Assembly (NCBI GenBank): GCA_944548615.1
Contig: OX155952.1
Span: forward strand, 35,351,788-35,415,787
Source: Micropterix aruncella
Lineage: Eukaryota > Arthropoda > Insecta > Lepidoptera > Micropterigidae
Reading direction: 5' to 3'
DNA: 64,000 bases
Positions 31,339 to 41,693 of this stretch are shown piece after piece. Made by a program: the position numbers and the translations under genes. The notes under the pieces were generated by a model. That model was not told where the DNA came from, did not search any database, and saw nothing but the letters and a program-made list of their open reading frames with translations. Each line of letters begins with the position of its first letter. The stretch's first letter is position 1.

Positions 31339-32424
31339 TGTTGAAAGAAGATTGACTCATCGTTATATCCGAGATCATTGTAACCCTTTCGACGTGCCTG
31401 CAGTCGTCTTCGTTAAACTTTATAGGATCTCTAAAGAAACTGCCTATTTTCTTATAGAGAGCCTTCAAGACAACCTGAAGAGCCAAAGAAGACACGGAAT
31501 TTTTCGTCAGCATCAAGGTAAATAACCAATTTAATATTTGATCGTGTCTGATTTTGACTGAGACAAGTTAAAGTTCTAGCTGCGCTACATTTCTTTGGCC
31601 ATGGAGGATATCAAACCACCGTTGGCCAGGGCCTTTATTTAGGATTGAGTCAGACTTTTGTTTGCAAATGCTTACAGGCCGTTGACGTGATCCTCGAAGT
31701 GTTGTTGGAAGGAATGGTCGTGTCCCCAGACACAGAAGAGGAAAGGACTGAAAACAAACGAAGGTTTGTACAATTAAACATTTATTAAAGTGAGAGTGTC
31801 AAATAGTTTAAGAAACTCACTTTAATATTGTTTTAGTTTCTCACGGATAGCGGGCTTTCCGGGAGTTGTAGGCCTTATTGACTGCACCCAAATAGCCATT
31901 ATTCGGCCGAAAGACACAGAGCACGTCCCAGGACGACTATTCTTTAACCGAAATGGTTTCTATAGTCCTAACTGCCAATTTGTAAGTATTATTTTGTGAC
32001 ACAACCATATATTCTGTGAATATATTTGTAGCGATAAAATATAATTATATTATTTTCAAAGTGTGTAATGCTCCAATGGAGGTAATCCATTTTAATGCAA
32101 TGTTTCCCGGCTCCACACATGATTCTGCAGTCTGGCAAGGCTCAGATCTGAACAGATTGCTGGAAGCTAGACACGTGGATGGAATAGCTAACGATGAATG
32201 GCTTGTATCCCCGAATAGTCAACTAATTTTTACTTTAGAAATGTATAAATGCAATTTCATTTATAGGAGATTCTGGGTATCCTCTATTACCATGGCTGAT
32301 GATGCCGCATGCGGATCCGGTGGACGATAGCACCGAAGGGAGGTACAACGTAGCCCATACGGTGACGAGTCGTAATCGAAAAATGTTTTGGCGTCATGAA
32401 GATGAGATTTCGATGCCTCCATAA
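31339..32424 (+). pseudogene. Harbinger (HARBI1-like) DDE transposase, split and truncated
   Basis: Five exon-like segments: 31339-31517 (VERRLTHRYIRDHCNPFDVP), 31568-31763 (KVLAALHFFGHGGYQ...GQGLYLGLSQ), 31837-31981 (GFPGVVGLIDCTQIAI), about 32062-32215 (IHFNAMFPGSTHDSAVW) and about 32268-32424 (GDSGYPLLPWLMMPHADP, then YNVAHTVTSRN). The first Asp (IDCTQ) and second Asp (GDSGY) of the DDE triad are visible, as is the conserved PGSTHDS block. The protein ends soon after YNVAHT, before the third acidic residue and the helix that normally follow. The splice at 31981/32062 does not keep frame cleanly. I judge it inactive. In live elements this enzyme works with the Myb-like partner encoded by the opposite-strand gene. 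Confidence 0.85.
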
Positions 32425-33070
32425 ACACCGGACCTTGCATTAAGAATTGACAAAGGCGTCAAAAATAATAGCAGCCGTGGTAGTACTCCACAACCTATCA
32501 ACAAAGAGGAATGATCCATTGTCGGAGGAAGCCCCGGGTGAGTAATTTGTGATGCAACTCCCATGATGCAACTGAATTAGAATCTAAAATATTGTTTCAG
32601 AAATCAAATTTGACCGAAGAACGGTGAATAACCCCCCTCAGGACGTGTCATTTCTGATTGCGGTCTGAAATATCCACGACGACATTACCCGGTTTCTAAT
32701 TTCTGTAAAAATGTTCACTATTGCTGCCAATGTTAGCGTATTTATTTAGTTTAATGATTAAAGAGAATTGTTAATGTAGAGTAAATTTTAAAATCTAAAC
32801 ACTATTTGTAATTTTTTAATTTAAGATATCTTAAACATATTTTTTTGAAAATTATATAAATTTTTATTATATATTTTTTTATTCCATATGTATATTTTTA
32901 TTATATATTTTTTATTGTATAAATTTTTAATATATAAAGTTCTATTATATACATTTTTATTATATAATTTTATAGTTTCTTGTGCATTCTTCTTTTTCTT
33001 GGGCGTTCGTTTTAATCGAATGCTTAGATGCGATAGTTTAGTAAATAAAAAATAAAAAGTTTTAATACAT
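32425..33070. other. Spacer between the convergent Harbinger genes
   Basis: 32425-32760 looks like decayed coding or UTR sequence. 32760-33070 is almost pure A/T with repeated TTTATTATATATTTTT-type words. No gene. Confidence 0.5.
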
Positions 33071-34527
33071 TTATTTTTTTTCTAAAATTTTTTGCAATAC
33101 ATCAACCAACATAGTAGTCGCTGCTATTAAACGGTCGCCGAGATATTGGGCAGCGGTCAGCTGCGCACGGCTGTTCTCCCGCAGAGCCTCTACCGTAGGG
33201 TCCTGTTCGGCGGGTGCGGACGGTGAGACTGCGGGATATGCGGGGCCGCCGGCGCTGGGGCTGCGGAGTGTCGTCCTGAGCGGACGCCTCTCGCTCGATC
33301 GCTTCGCTCGCCGAATGAGGTGCGGGAACGCCGGAGCAGCGCCGCCTGACCGCTCATCGACGGACGCCCCATCTCCGCTATCCGCTCTTCCATGACCGCC
33401 TCCTGTGGGATGGAATAAAATAAAATTATTTCTCCGTCGTGAAATGAGGCACTTTAACCGTCGCGATCGATACTTACATTTCCCGCAACCACGATGATCC
33501 GTGAATGCATAGCAGTTGTTATTATGCAGTCGCCGAGATGCTCAGCAGCGGCAAGGTCTCCAGCGCGGTGGGGCGGACGGCAGTTGCATGCGGGGCATCG
33601 GCGTTGGGGTTGCGGAGTGTCGCCCGGAAAGAACGCCTCTCGTTCGTCCGCCTCGCCGCCTACAAGCGGAACGCCGGAACGACGCCGCGTAGGCTGTGAA
33701 CTCTCTTACGGCCACTGCTCGAGCGCTCGCCGACGGACGCCCGATCTTGGTATCCGCAACTATTCCGCGATCGCCTCTCGCGGGACCAACTAAAGTTATT
33801 TCGTAGCCGTGAAGGGCGTCAATTTTACTGTTGTGATCGATACTGAAATTTTCCGCAACCTCAAGATCGGTAAATGCCATACTTCTAAGTCCGTCAATTC
33901 CATATCCGCCGTTTCATCCGGAACTTCCTGAGGGTTAAGTATTCTTTTAGTTTTTCCTCATGAGAGAAATGATTAATTTTCTCAAGAGCTGATTAGAAAT
34001 AAAATACTTGCCATAAATATTTCAGGCATCCCACCAACCGCACAGCGGACGATTATTTCTGGCTCTGGCCTTCTCCCATTGTACTTAATGCATCCGTTAG
34101 CTCTGTCGTGCCCTCCTCTCAGCGGGTTGCAAGTTCCCTGTCCGTACACAAAACAATGTTTCATTATGAGATTATAAGTACAAAAAACCACTAGTGACCG
34201 CATGCATGGATTCGACGGATCATATAGATTATTGATCATAAAATCGCACAATCATATTAATTAGGTATGTACCTATGTATAAAATATAGCCAAATGGTAA
34301 TGTATTTTTCAAGTTTGAGGTTATTCTGAAAATGCACTTTAGATTTATTTAGCATGCGTGCTGGTGGCAAATGAATAAAATGCGTTGATACAACTTTTGC
34401 GTGCACGAGCACCTAAGCATCAACGAAGCACGGAATAAAAACGTGTATTACGTGTATACATACCCGTAACCATCTCTCTATTGTGCTGTAGTGCATTCAG
34501 CAGGTGCTCCTGCTGCTGCTTGGTCAT
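33071..34527 (-). pseudogene. Harbinger second ORF (Myb/SANT-like protein), tandemly duplicated 3' part
   Basis: On the minus strand, ATG at 34527 opens TKQQQEHLLNALQHNREMVT, the start of a Myb/SANT-like DNA-binding protein, ending in a donor-like GG|GTATG. The C-terminal exon ends at 33071 and reads ENSRAQLTAAQYLGDRLIAA then TTMLVDVLQKILEK and stop. A diverged second copy of this 3' exon lies just upstream (33500-33880), with the segment TDLEVAENFSIDHNSKIDA at its start. The two roughly 370-base blocks are direct tandem duplicates. The middle exon (about 34020-34150) is frame-broken. The partner protein of Harbinger transposase is normally required for nuclear import and TIR binding. Confidence 0.6.
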
Positions 34528-35063
34528 TTACGCTTTCCATCCATGTCGAATTAGTCGTATAGACGAGGTTAGGAACACTTCTTCTTCTTTCTTTTCCTTG
34601 TGGCAATTCCACGCAGCTAGGGTGCTGGTGATTTTGTGCCAGTTTGTATGTATTGTTGACGGGAGGATGACTACTGTTAGTGTTAGTACCTACAAAAAAA
34701 AAGGAAGGGACATCACAATTGCATACACAGAGGACAACATAGAGACTAAAAACATAACAGAATATTAGGGGATTATTTTGGAGAAAGAAAAAGGAGAAGG
34801 GTCAGGGTAATAGAGAAGTGCTTCTGGGGGCAGCGCCGCTCCCCACCGCCCCCCGAGAGCAGGCCCCTCCCCCGGCATCGGCCGCACCGAGAGTCGTCCA
34901 TTGACTGAAAGTTACTGCCAAAAACTCGCCATATTCAGCGACTTTTTCCACAGCCAACCTCGACAACGGGGCCACATTTCCATCGGCCTGACGTCACAAG
35001 GCGGGTCCGATCCCGAGCAGCGAACGGAAGCGGCCACCCCCAGAAGGCATTTCGGAATATGGG

Positions 35064-35285
35064 TTAAATGGCTAAATGATTTAGGTTAATGAATTTAGCG
35101 ATGACTCGATAAATTTTAATGGAATTGGACGCCAGAAGGATATCGATTTTGGTAAGGAGTTCGATTTTCAATTGAATGAGATTAGGAATGAACGAAGGAA
35201 AGTTGTTAAGGAGAGGGCAATTAAAGAAGAGGTGATCCACGGTGCAGATATCAAATCCACAATCACACTGTGGGGACGGAATTAC
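35064..35285 (-). pseudogene. LINE ORF2 C-terminal tail
   Basis: Reads PSPQCDCGFDICTVDHLFFN then CPLLNNF and onward to a stop TAA at 35066. The C-x-C-G-F...T-x-x-H-x-F-x-x-C-P zinc-like motif is the standard C-terminal signature of Jockey-group ORF2 proteins after the RNase H or RT region. Everything N-terminal to it is gone, replaced by the A/T run. Confidence 0.75.
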
Positions 35286-35404
35286 GTTTATACAATATTT
35301 AAAAAAAAAAAAAAAAAAATAAGAAAAAATAAATAAATAAATAAAAAAAAGGAATAAAAAAGAAAGGAGGGGCGAGTGAAAGAGCGTTGAAACTCTTATA
35401 TACG

Positions 35405-36781
35405 TTAAGAGGCGGATGACAGTCCGCCCGCCACGGATTTTAAAGAGGGAAGATCAGTTACCGTTATAAAGGAGGAGGTATCGCTGCAGGATGAGGCTGC
35501 AGAATTTCCCTTATTTTGGGCGATTAGTAGCCGCAGGAGGGACGCAATCTCTTCCAGGGTCGTAGACTTAGGCTGTCTGTTAAGGCAGCTGCCATTCTCG
35601 ACCCTGTCGGGGAAGTAGTCCCATCTCAGATCTGAGGTGGGGGCGGCTTGTGGACGAGGGTTGGAAGTGGGAGGAGAAGAGAGTTTTCTCTTCTTGCCTT
35701 TCCCTTTTGTCTTACCCGACCTTAAAGGGTCTACAGTTATTATTCTAGGACGATAGCTGTTATTAGGGGTTAAGTTGAAAAAAGATGGAGGCTGGGGGGG
35801 GTTGATTGCAGTAACCGTTGCATACGAATTTCTAGAAATTTTGGGGAAGCGAGAGGACGCTTCATTAAAAGAGATGCCCTCTTTAGCCATAAGTTGTTTA
35901 ATAGCCTTTTGTCTCATGAACTCTGGGCAGGAAGGGTCGTTTGCACTATGGTTACCGCGACAATTGACACAAACCAATGTTGCGGTATTTGTACAAGTTT
36001 CGCCCGAGTGGGCTTCTCCGCACCGGAAGCATCGTGGGGAATTAGCCCTGCAGGTTTTTATAAGGTGTCCAAAACGGAGGCATTTGCGACATTGTGTGAC
36101 GGGGAAGGCGTAACTTTCCACTGGAAGAGAATTGTAAAAAATCATTATTCTTTCTGGTAACTTCTGGCCCTCGAAGGTTATAACCACCGTCCTGGATGGT
36201 TTCCAGACGGTGTTACCCTGGGGGTCGGAGGAGCGGAAGTTAAGACGGCGATTGCTTTTTGCTATACAAATATTGCTGTTGTTGATGGCCTCGATTATCT
36301 CCTCATCGCTGAGGTCATTATCTAAGCCCTTAACGAGTCCGAGCCGCACTGTGGAGAAAGAGGGGATGAACGCGTTAAAGTTCTTTTTTGTTAGGAAGTC
36401 AGCGGTCGCCAGCATGTTGGCCGATTTGCCAGTCTTCAGGGTAACCTCGATACGGTTTCGTCCTGTTTTTTTTAGTAAAAGAACGTCGGCTACTTTATTT
36501 TTCTGGATTAGTTTGCCTACTGAAAGGGGAAAAATGTTTAGGCTGGAGGGGTCACTCTCAGCCGTTTGATTCGGTTTATACTGGATAAACACTAAGAAGG
36601 GTCCTTGGGAACCCTCCCCGTACAAATTAGGGCTTGTATTTGATTCGCGTTCGACTGAGGAAGCCACCTCTACGTTGGCTCCCACAGAGGCCCTAGAATC
36701 AATTACCCCATCGAAAATAGCACTGAGGTTTGATGGGGTCAACGGGTGTGCTCCCGTTGACCCCCCTGCGGCTAATTCCAT
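35405..36781 (-). CDS. LINE ORF1 (gag-like, zinc knuckles), intact 458 codons
   Basis: ORF1 RNA-binding protein of a Jockey/I-like LINE, uninterrupted from ATG 36781 to the stop at 35405. The N-terminal third is variable. An RRM-like middle contains NRIEVTLKTGKSANMLATAD, VRLGLVKGLDNDLSDEEIIE and SRTVVITFEGQKLPE. Cys knuckles follow: CRKCLRFGHLIKTC, CFRCGEAHSGETC and CVNCRGNHSANDPSC. The tail is basic (TKGKGKKRKL) and ends in a serine-rich segment. It is unrelated at sequence level to the ORF1 at 28471-30447. An open ORF1 beside a nearly deleted ORF2 suggests a gag-only derivative that might be mobilised in trans; that is inference. Confidence 0.85.
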   Translation of the reverse strand: MELAAGGSTGAHPLTPSNLSAIFDGVIDSRASVGANVEVASSVERESNTSPNLYGEGSQGPFLVFIQYKPNQTAESDPSSLNIFPLSVGKLIQKNKVADVLLLKKTGRNRIEVTLKTGKSANMLATADFLTKKNFNAFIPSFSTVRLGLVKGLDNDLSDEEIIEAINNSNICIAKSNRRLNFRSSDPQGNTVWKPSRTVVITFEGQKLPERIMIFYNSLPVESYAFPVTQCRKCLRFGHLIKTCRANSPRCFRCGEAHSGETCTNTATLVCVNCRGNHSANDPSCPEFMRQKAIKQLMAKEGISFNEASSRFPKISRNSYATVTAINPPQPPSFFNLTPNNSYRPRIITVDPLRSGKTKGKGKKRKLSSPPTSNPRPQAAPTSDLRWDYFPDRVENGSCLNRQPKSTTLEEIASLLRLLIAQNKGNSAASSCSDTSSFITVTDLPSLKSVAGGLSSAS

Positions 36782-37309
36782 GTCAATACAATCACGGATA
36801 ACTCATCATAAACGTGGTTAAAAAATAGAAAAAAATGTATACCCTACAAAAAGTTAATTTGTGAAATAATGTTATAATTGCTCACCAAAATAGGCGGGCA
36901 ACGCTAGAAAACACGCTCAGCAGGAGCACAGATAAAACACTGGACAGAACAAACACTAGGAAGAACAAGGAGAACACCGGAGACGGTCACGAAATTCACA
37001 CGCAAAACGCGACCACCACCGTTAGTAATCCCTAATAGAAAAAAAAAACGTTAGGAACACAACATCGCCGATCGTCACAATCCGTCAGCCGCGCCATGAA
37101 TTTGACGTTTCTGCCCGGTGTTGCCATGTTAAGACGTTGGTTTTAATCCATTTTCATAGACACAAATATTAGTTCAAATTTTATGGCGCGAACTTATTTC
37201 GACAGAAAAGCGATAACTTTAATATTAGTCCATGGATTAATTTAGTTATTTTAAGTCCGCTACAATTTTAGTTCGCAAAGAACCGCAATCGGCCCCTATA
37301 TGTCATCTG

Positions 37310-37479
37310 GACATGGGTACTAGGTTTTTGATGCCGGCACGCCTTTTTCGGTTAACCCGACTTAGCCGTCCGTCGCATCTTCCCTGTTTATATGTGGTTG
37401 TTCATTTTGACATGGGTACTAGGTGACTTAATGCCGGCACGCCTTTTTCGGTTAACCCGACTTAGCCGTCCGTGGCATC
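37310..37479. repeat. Tandem duplication, 99-base period
   Basis: GACATGGGTACTAGG...TGCCGGCACGCC...GGTTAACCCGACTTAGCCGT occurs at 37310-37379 and again at 37409-37479. The copies are nearly identical over about 70 bases. The core contains the palindrome CGGTTAACCCG. It directly follows the Harbinger right end. Confidence 0.8.
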
Positions 37480-37746
37480 CTAGTTTTTTATGTGTGGCAG
37501 CCCGCCGCAACAAGGGGAATTCTAGAGCTTGTCATTACCCGATTCGATGTTTCCATACAGACAGAAATTCCTTTGTAGGGTTATAAGAATAAAAAGCAAA
37601 ATGACTCAACTAATAAAACAAGCCGGTCGACCTGAAGCCAAAATTATGGTATTTTCGTGTAGTATACTGGCATTACGATACTACATACTACACATTATGA
37701 AATTATGGTACAAATAGTATAATTATACTACAAAATCCAACCCTGG
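37480..37746. other. No gene seen
   Basis: Mixed sequence with short inverted words around ACTACATACTACAC and GTAGTATA. Nothing that I can support as a gene. Confidence 0.4.
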
Positions 37747-37876
37747 CCCCATCCCCTCTATCCTTGTTTTAGTCACGCATGCGCGGGACACACTTGCGTG
37801 GACACAATAATATACTGCGTCTGAGTGCAAAATGATAAACGCGCATGCGCGACTAGACAAGGATAGAGGGGGGGCT
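37747..37876. repeat. Fold-back repeat (hairpin element)
   Basis: Arms of about 35 bases: CCCCTCTATCCTTGTTTTAG then TCACGCATGCGC at 37752-37783, and the inverse at 37840-37875. A related half-site with GCGCGACTAAACAAGGAGAG lies near 49580. A small MITE is likely. Confidence 0.65.
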
Positions 37877-38427
37877 ATATGCATCTATCTTTCTATTCCT
37901 CTATCGCACCTTCGTACTCCGGCGTTCACCTTTGTACACACAGCCTACCTTCGTACTCTCGCGGTCTATTCTAGTAGGACTGGATAGTAACGTTTTGTGC
38001 ACACTCTTCGTACCCATCAATAACCAGTTATTATCTTTGATTAGTCGCCCTTGACCACGATATGCTCTACTCTCGGCTGTACCGTGCGTGGCCCAGTGGA
38101 CGTTCTCTTTGCTCCCTCTTCACGTTGGCCAATGCTTGGCCGAATTGTTTATGTCTCTCTCGCTCTTTCCCATACATTTTTCACACGTGACGAGTGGTAC
38201 CGACTCGCTTCCACCTTAGCGATGCGGCCAAGCATTCGCCTAAGTGTAGAATGAACATTATTGCAGTGGCCGTTATGACTTTTGACAGGTTTTATTCGGT
38301 GCTGCCATACATTTAAAAAAAGGTCGATCGCAAAACGAACAAGCGCACAACATTATCTAACTGAAAATCTAACCTCAAACCTAAACTTTGATTATTTTTG
38401 TTCTATTTCCGTGACATTTCAACAATC

Positions 38428-39249
38428 ATGTATAAAAGCGCACCATTTTCAGCCTTGAGCATCAAACCAGTTGCAAATAATATTCTTTTCGGCCAGAAAT
38501 TCACTCGAAACACTTACATTCTTCGTCGACGATATCCGTTGCCGAAGCCTGAGAGGCCTGGAGCTCGCCCAAAACTTAAGAAAGACCACGAAATGTACGG
38601 CCAAATAGTGAAGCCAAAGCCGGAAGACAACTTCGACGTATACGACGTATTAAAGAATACAGTGACAGACCCAAAGCCAAGGATTAGTATCATTTTAACG
38701 AAATATGTGCAAGGCCTTGGTACCAAAGGGGATAAAGTTACGATGATCGGCGCTAAGGCTTACAGCGACTACATTTTGCCAGGTCTCGCCGTGTACGACA
38801 CGCCCGAGAACGCCGAAAAGTATAAATCGGACCTCAACAACCGAGACCTTCCCGACGAGTACAGCTCCCCTCACTCCCAGTCCACAATGCAGTATTTAAG
38901 CAAGAAAACATTGTATATTTTCATGAACAAGCAGCAGTCGTGGATTTTGGAACCGTGGCACTTGAGAGTGGCTTTCCGGAGAGCCGGTTTCACCGTTCCG
39001 GAATATGCGATAACAATGCCGCCGGAAGAAATAAGAGGACCTGACCTATCCCTCGAAGAGAAGGAATTCTACGTTACTTTGACAGTAAACAAAAAAGAAA
39101 AGTTCAACGTGAGATGCAGAATACATCATTGGGAACGCGGAGCCGTGCACACGCCACTAATCGACAAGTGGTGGGAGAGACCATGCGAACCCCTTTTTCC
39201 TGAACAAGCGGAGACTTTAAAGCAAATGTGTCCAGATAGCCTCAAATAA
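38428..39249 (+). CDS. mRpL9: Mitochondrial large-subunit ribosomal protein bL9m
   Basis: Structural protein of the mitochondrial ribosome large subunit. Intronless, 273 residues. The start is the first ATG in frame (38428), in an AACAATC ATG context. The N terminus is free of acidic residues and rich in Arg (FTRNTYILRRRYPLPKPERP), as a mitochondrial targeting peptide should be. The bacterial-L9-like N domain is at about residues 90-140: PRISIILTKYVQGLGTKGDK then VTMIGAKAYSDYILPGLAVY. The C-terminal region (about 165-273) with WILEPWHLRVAFRRAGF and IHHWERGAVHTPL is the metazoan mitochondrial extension. A polyadenylation signal AATAAA follows at about 39264. The gene is compact and sits among repeats; no promoter motif is clear beyond a pyrimidine-rich stretch upstream. 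Confidence 0.92.
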   Translation: MYKSAPFSALSIKPVANNILFGQKFTRNTYILRRRYPLPKPERPGARPKLKKDHEMYGQIVKPKPEDNFDVYDVLKNTVTDPKPRISIILTKYVQGLGTKGDKVTMIGAKAYSDYILPGLAVYDTPENAEKYKSDLNNRDLPDEYSSPHSQSTMQYLSKKTLYIFMNKQQSWILEPWHLRVAFRRAGFTVPEYAITMPPEEIRGPDLSLEEKEFYVTLTVNKKEKFNVRCRIHHWERGAVHTPLIDKWWERPCEPLFPEQAETLKQMCPDSLK

Positions 39250-39667
39250 TAATTAAGTCATTTGAATAAAAATGTAGGGTTATAAATATTTTGTTTCATT
39301 TTATAATGCGAAATGCCAACACTGAAAAGTAGTATAGTATACCCTCCTACTGATTGCCCGGCGCAATTATAGTATAGAATCATGAAGGATTATAAAAAAG
39401 AATGTATTTTATTTAACAAATATTTTTAAAAAAACACTGGCTACAAAAATAGCAAGAACCGAATGGCGAAACCTTAACCTCATACTCATTCGATTCTTTC
39501 ACCCAACTGGGACTAACCTATTCTAGGGTGGACAGGGCTCTAACAATACAATTAATTATTTAAACATGGTGAAATGTTAAAAAAAAATCCTTAAAATGTA
39601 GTGCTCAAAAATTGTAAAAAATGTAAAAAATTGATAACTTTGTTTCATTATAAAATTGTCATTAAAA
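39250..39667. other. bL9m 3' flank
   Basis: AT-rich sequence, no frame. It ends at the Helitron insertion. Confidence 0.5.
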
Positions 39668-40191
39668 TCTATATATATATATATATAAAACAAGGTTGGG
39701 TTTGTTCGAACACTTATAACTCGAGAACGGCTGGACCGATCTTGTCTCCCTCCCGAATAGCAGAATAACTATTAAAAACATTGGAAAATTAACGAAAAAA
39801 TAAAATAAAAGAAAAAACATTTTTCCATACAAAATGTTCATGGGTTTCGTAACTGTCAAACATTTAATGTTCATCCCGTCGATACGGTAAACTCTCCCCT
39901 CAAATTAAAGAAAGTATTTAAATAAAGGTTTCGAATCGACAAGATATATCCACAATATTCGGACCACAAATATTACATAGTTTAATTCAATCATGTCATG
40001 CTGACACGCAATTGATATACTTAATTTTTTTACTTTTATATTTCTTTTTGATTGTCTTAATAAAGTAGTGAACTTAATATTTATGTTGTATTCATTGTAT
40101 CACTTCCATAAAATCATAAATTAAGTTCAGCTAATCTGTAACACGACATTCATTGACCGTTAGGCGGTACGAAGTTCGCCGGGTCAGCTAG
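39668..40191 (+). mobile_element. Small non-autonomous Helitron
   Basis: Begins with TCTATATATATAT directly after an A (39667) and ends with GGGTCAGCTAG before a T (40192). These are the A|TC...CTAG|T borders of Helitrons. A hairpin GGCG-gtacgaagtt-CGCC (40163-40180) lies about 8 bases before the end. The segment AACTCGAGAACGGCTGGACC near 39720 recurs in many arthropod Helitrons. 524 bases, no Rep/helicase gene. Confidence 0.75.
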
Positions 40192-40638
40192 TTTAACATA
40201 AAATGCCATTATCCTTTGGGCTATTATTCAAAAAGTAGTTAAAAAATCGTTGGTTTTTTCATTAGATTTATTAATAAAATTATGTGTTTACAGACCTATA
40301 CCAGACAATTCTTTACACAAGAGACCCGGTTATTACCTTTTTTTTTGTATTTAGAATTGTTGGAACCATTTGACTTATCACATACGCTTTGTGGGTTTTA
40401 GTTTTTTTTTTGTTTTTGGCGATAATATAGCGGCCGTATATGGCGATAATACAGCGGCCAATTAATCGTGCGCTAAAGCACAGGTACCAAAAATTGGCTA
40501 TATAATGGGTCACGACAACGTTATCGCTACAGCTTTTAGTCACAAGAACTGGTCATATAGCAGTCATATAAACGTTTATATGACTGCTAAATGACCGGAA
40601 TAGGCGCATTTTATACGGGTTTTAGCTGAATATAAGGC
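40192..40638. other. No gene seen
   Basis: Contains short direct repeats of GGCGATAATA.AGCGGCC (near 40420 and 40442) and an inverted ATATGACTGCTA pair near 40555-40590. The start (40205-40290) weakly resembles 10970-11060, before another piggyBac-type MITE. Confidence 0.4.
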
Positions 40639-40898
40639 TTAAACCCTCAGGCCTCGATTGGCCGATATCGGCCACAATACGATTCAGAGTGACGGCCCCG
40701 TTTTAATTTTATTTTAATTTAATTTGTTTTATTTTATTATGTTAATATGTTTTATTTTAATTATGGATACAGTGGTTTGGAAGTAATTAATGTTTTGGTG
40801 AGACAGTGTTATAATTCAATTTTTTTACAAATTTTTACTAAAAATTTTTGGGACATCAACTTTTCAATCGGCTGAGGGGCCGAGGCCTGAAGGGTTAA
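40639..40898 (+). mobile_element. piggyBac-type MITE, copy B
   Basis: Element 40643-40894 flanked by TTAA (40639-40642 and 40895-40898). Same family as 11193 (inverse) and 48432 (same orientation). It shares TTTTAATTTTATTTTAATTT, ATGGATACAGTGGTTTGG and the end GGCCGAGGCCTGAAGGG. Confidence 0.85.
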
Positions 40899-41559
40899 TA
40901 GCGGTCATAACGGCTACCTTTGGTAGTATAAGCCACCCTTATATAGCCAGCGGCTGTAAAAGTGTCTCCAATTGATACTTTATTACAACTTCTAGTCGGG
41001 TAATGCCTTAAAATGATATAGAATGGAAGCAAACATAGAATTCCTAATGGCTACTAATATATTGCAATTTATTGACTTTAAAATGATTGTATTGTAGTTT
41101 AATACACCAAATTCTCTTGCGGACATCATTTCATCGAAAATATTAAGTAACATGTCTAACAAAAATTTTACGCGCCTTCAAAATATTAATATTTGAACTC
41201 AATTTTAATTCATAATTATGGTTTAAAGTTTTTTTGTAATTTATTTTATCTTTCGCAGTAAAACAGAACACTTGATGGGTATGTTTGAAATAGAATTTAC
41301 CTATAATATGTGTATTTTATGACTTTAGACGATTTTAAAAATATAATACAAAAATTATACATTATAAAGATTCGAGAAAAAATGGCCGCTTTGATTTTTT
41401 TAGATCTCTTTGAGGCCGGCGTTTTTGTTTTACATAGTTTTCAAAAATACCAAACTGTTTCGTCAGCGCACGCCGATAAAGCAAATCACCAGCACATTTT
41501 CTCCGACTCAATTTACAAAAAACGTGATTTCGTATTGAATGCTAATATTTATCACAATA
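40899..41559. other. No gene seen
   Basis: AT-rich intergenic DNA. A plus frame at 41310-41567 has no recognisable features and is probably chance. Confidence 0.4.
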
Positions 41560-41569
41560 AAATATAGCC

Positions 41570-41693
41570 TATAGCACTACTCGATAATTTAGCTTTCCAT
41601 TAGTGAAAGAATTTTTGAAATCGGATGAGTAGTTTTGGAGATTACCCACTACATACAAACTTACACACATTACCTCTATAATATTAGTATAGA
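41570..41693 (-). mobile_element. Helitron 5' end fragment
   Basis: On the minus strand the sequence starts TCTATACTAATATTATA right after an A and continues to ACTCATCCGATTTCAAAAAT. This is a common insect Helitron 5' terminus. The 3' CTRR end was not found downstream, so only a fragment is claimed. Confidence 0.6.

Larger units (their letters stand above)
34800..37200 (-). mobile_element. Internally deleted LINE nested in the Harbinger element
   Basis: Minus-strand order: 5' flank (37200-36782), intact ORF1 (36781-35405), an A/T run (on the plus strand, poly(A)-like at 35302-35352), then the last about 70 codons of ORF2 (35285-35064) and a GC-rich 3' region to about 34800. The endonuclease and most of the reverse transcriptase are missing. 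Edges are approximate; no target duplication was identified. Confidence 0.65.
30898..37296 (+). mobile_element. PIF/Harbinger transposon with nested LINE (6.4 kb)
   Basis: Perfect 18-base terminal inverted repeats: GGGGCCGATTGCGGTTCT at 30898-30915 and its complement at 37279-37296. Both are flanked by TAT, which fits the 3-base target duplication of PIF/Harbinger elements. Inside are a split DDE transposase on the plus strand (31339-32424), the second Myb/SANT-like gene on the minus strand (33071-34527), and a LINE-derived insertion on the minus strand (about 34800-37200). Both Harbinger genes are broken. Confidence 0.85.
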
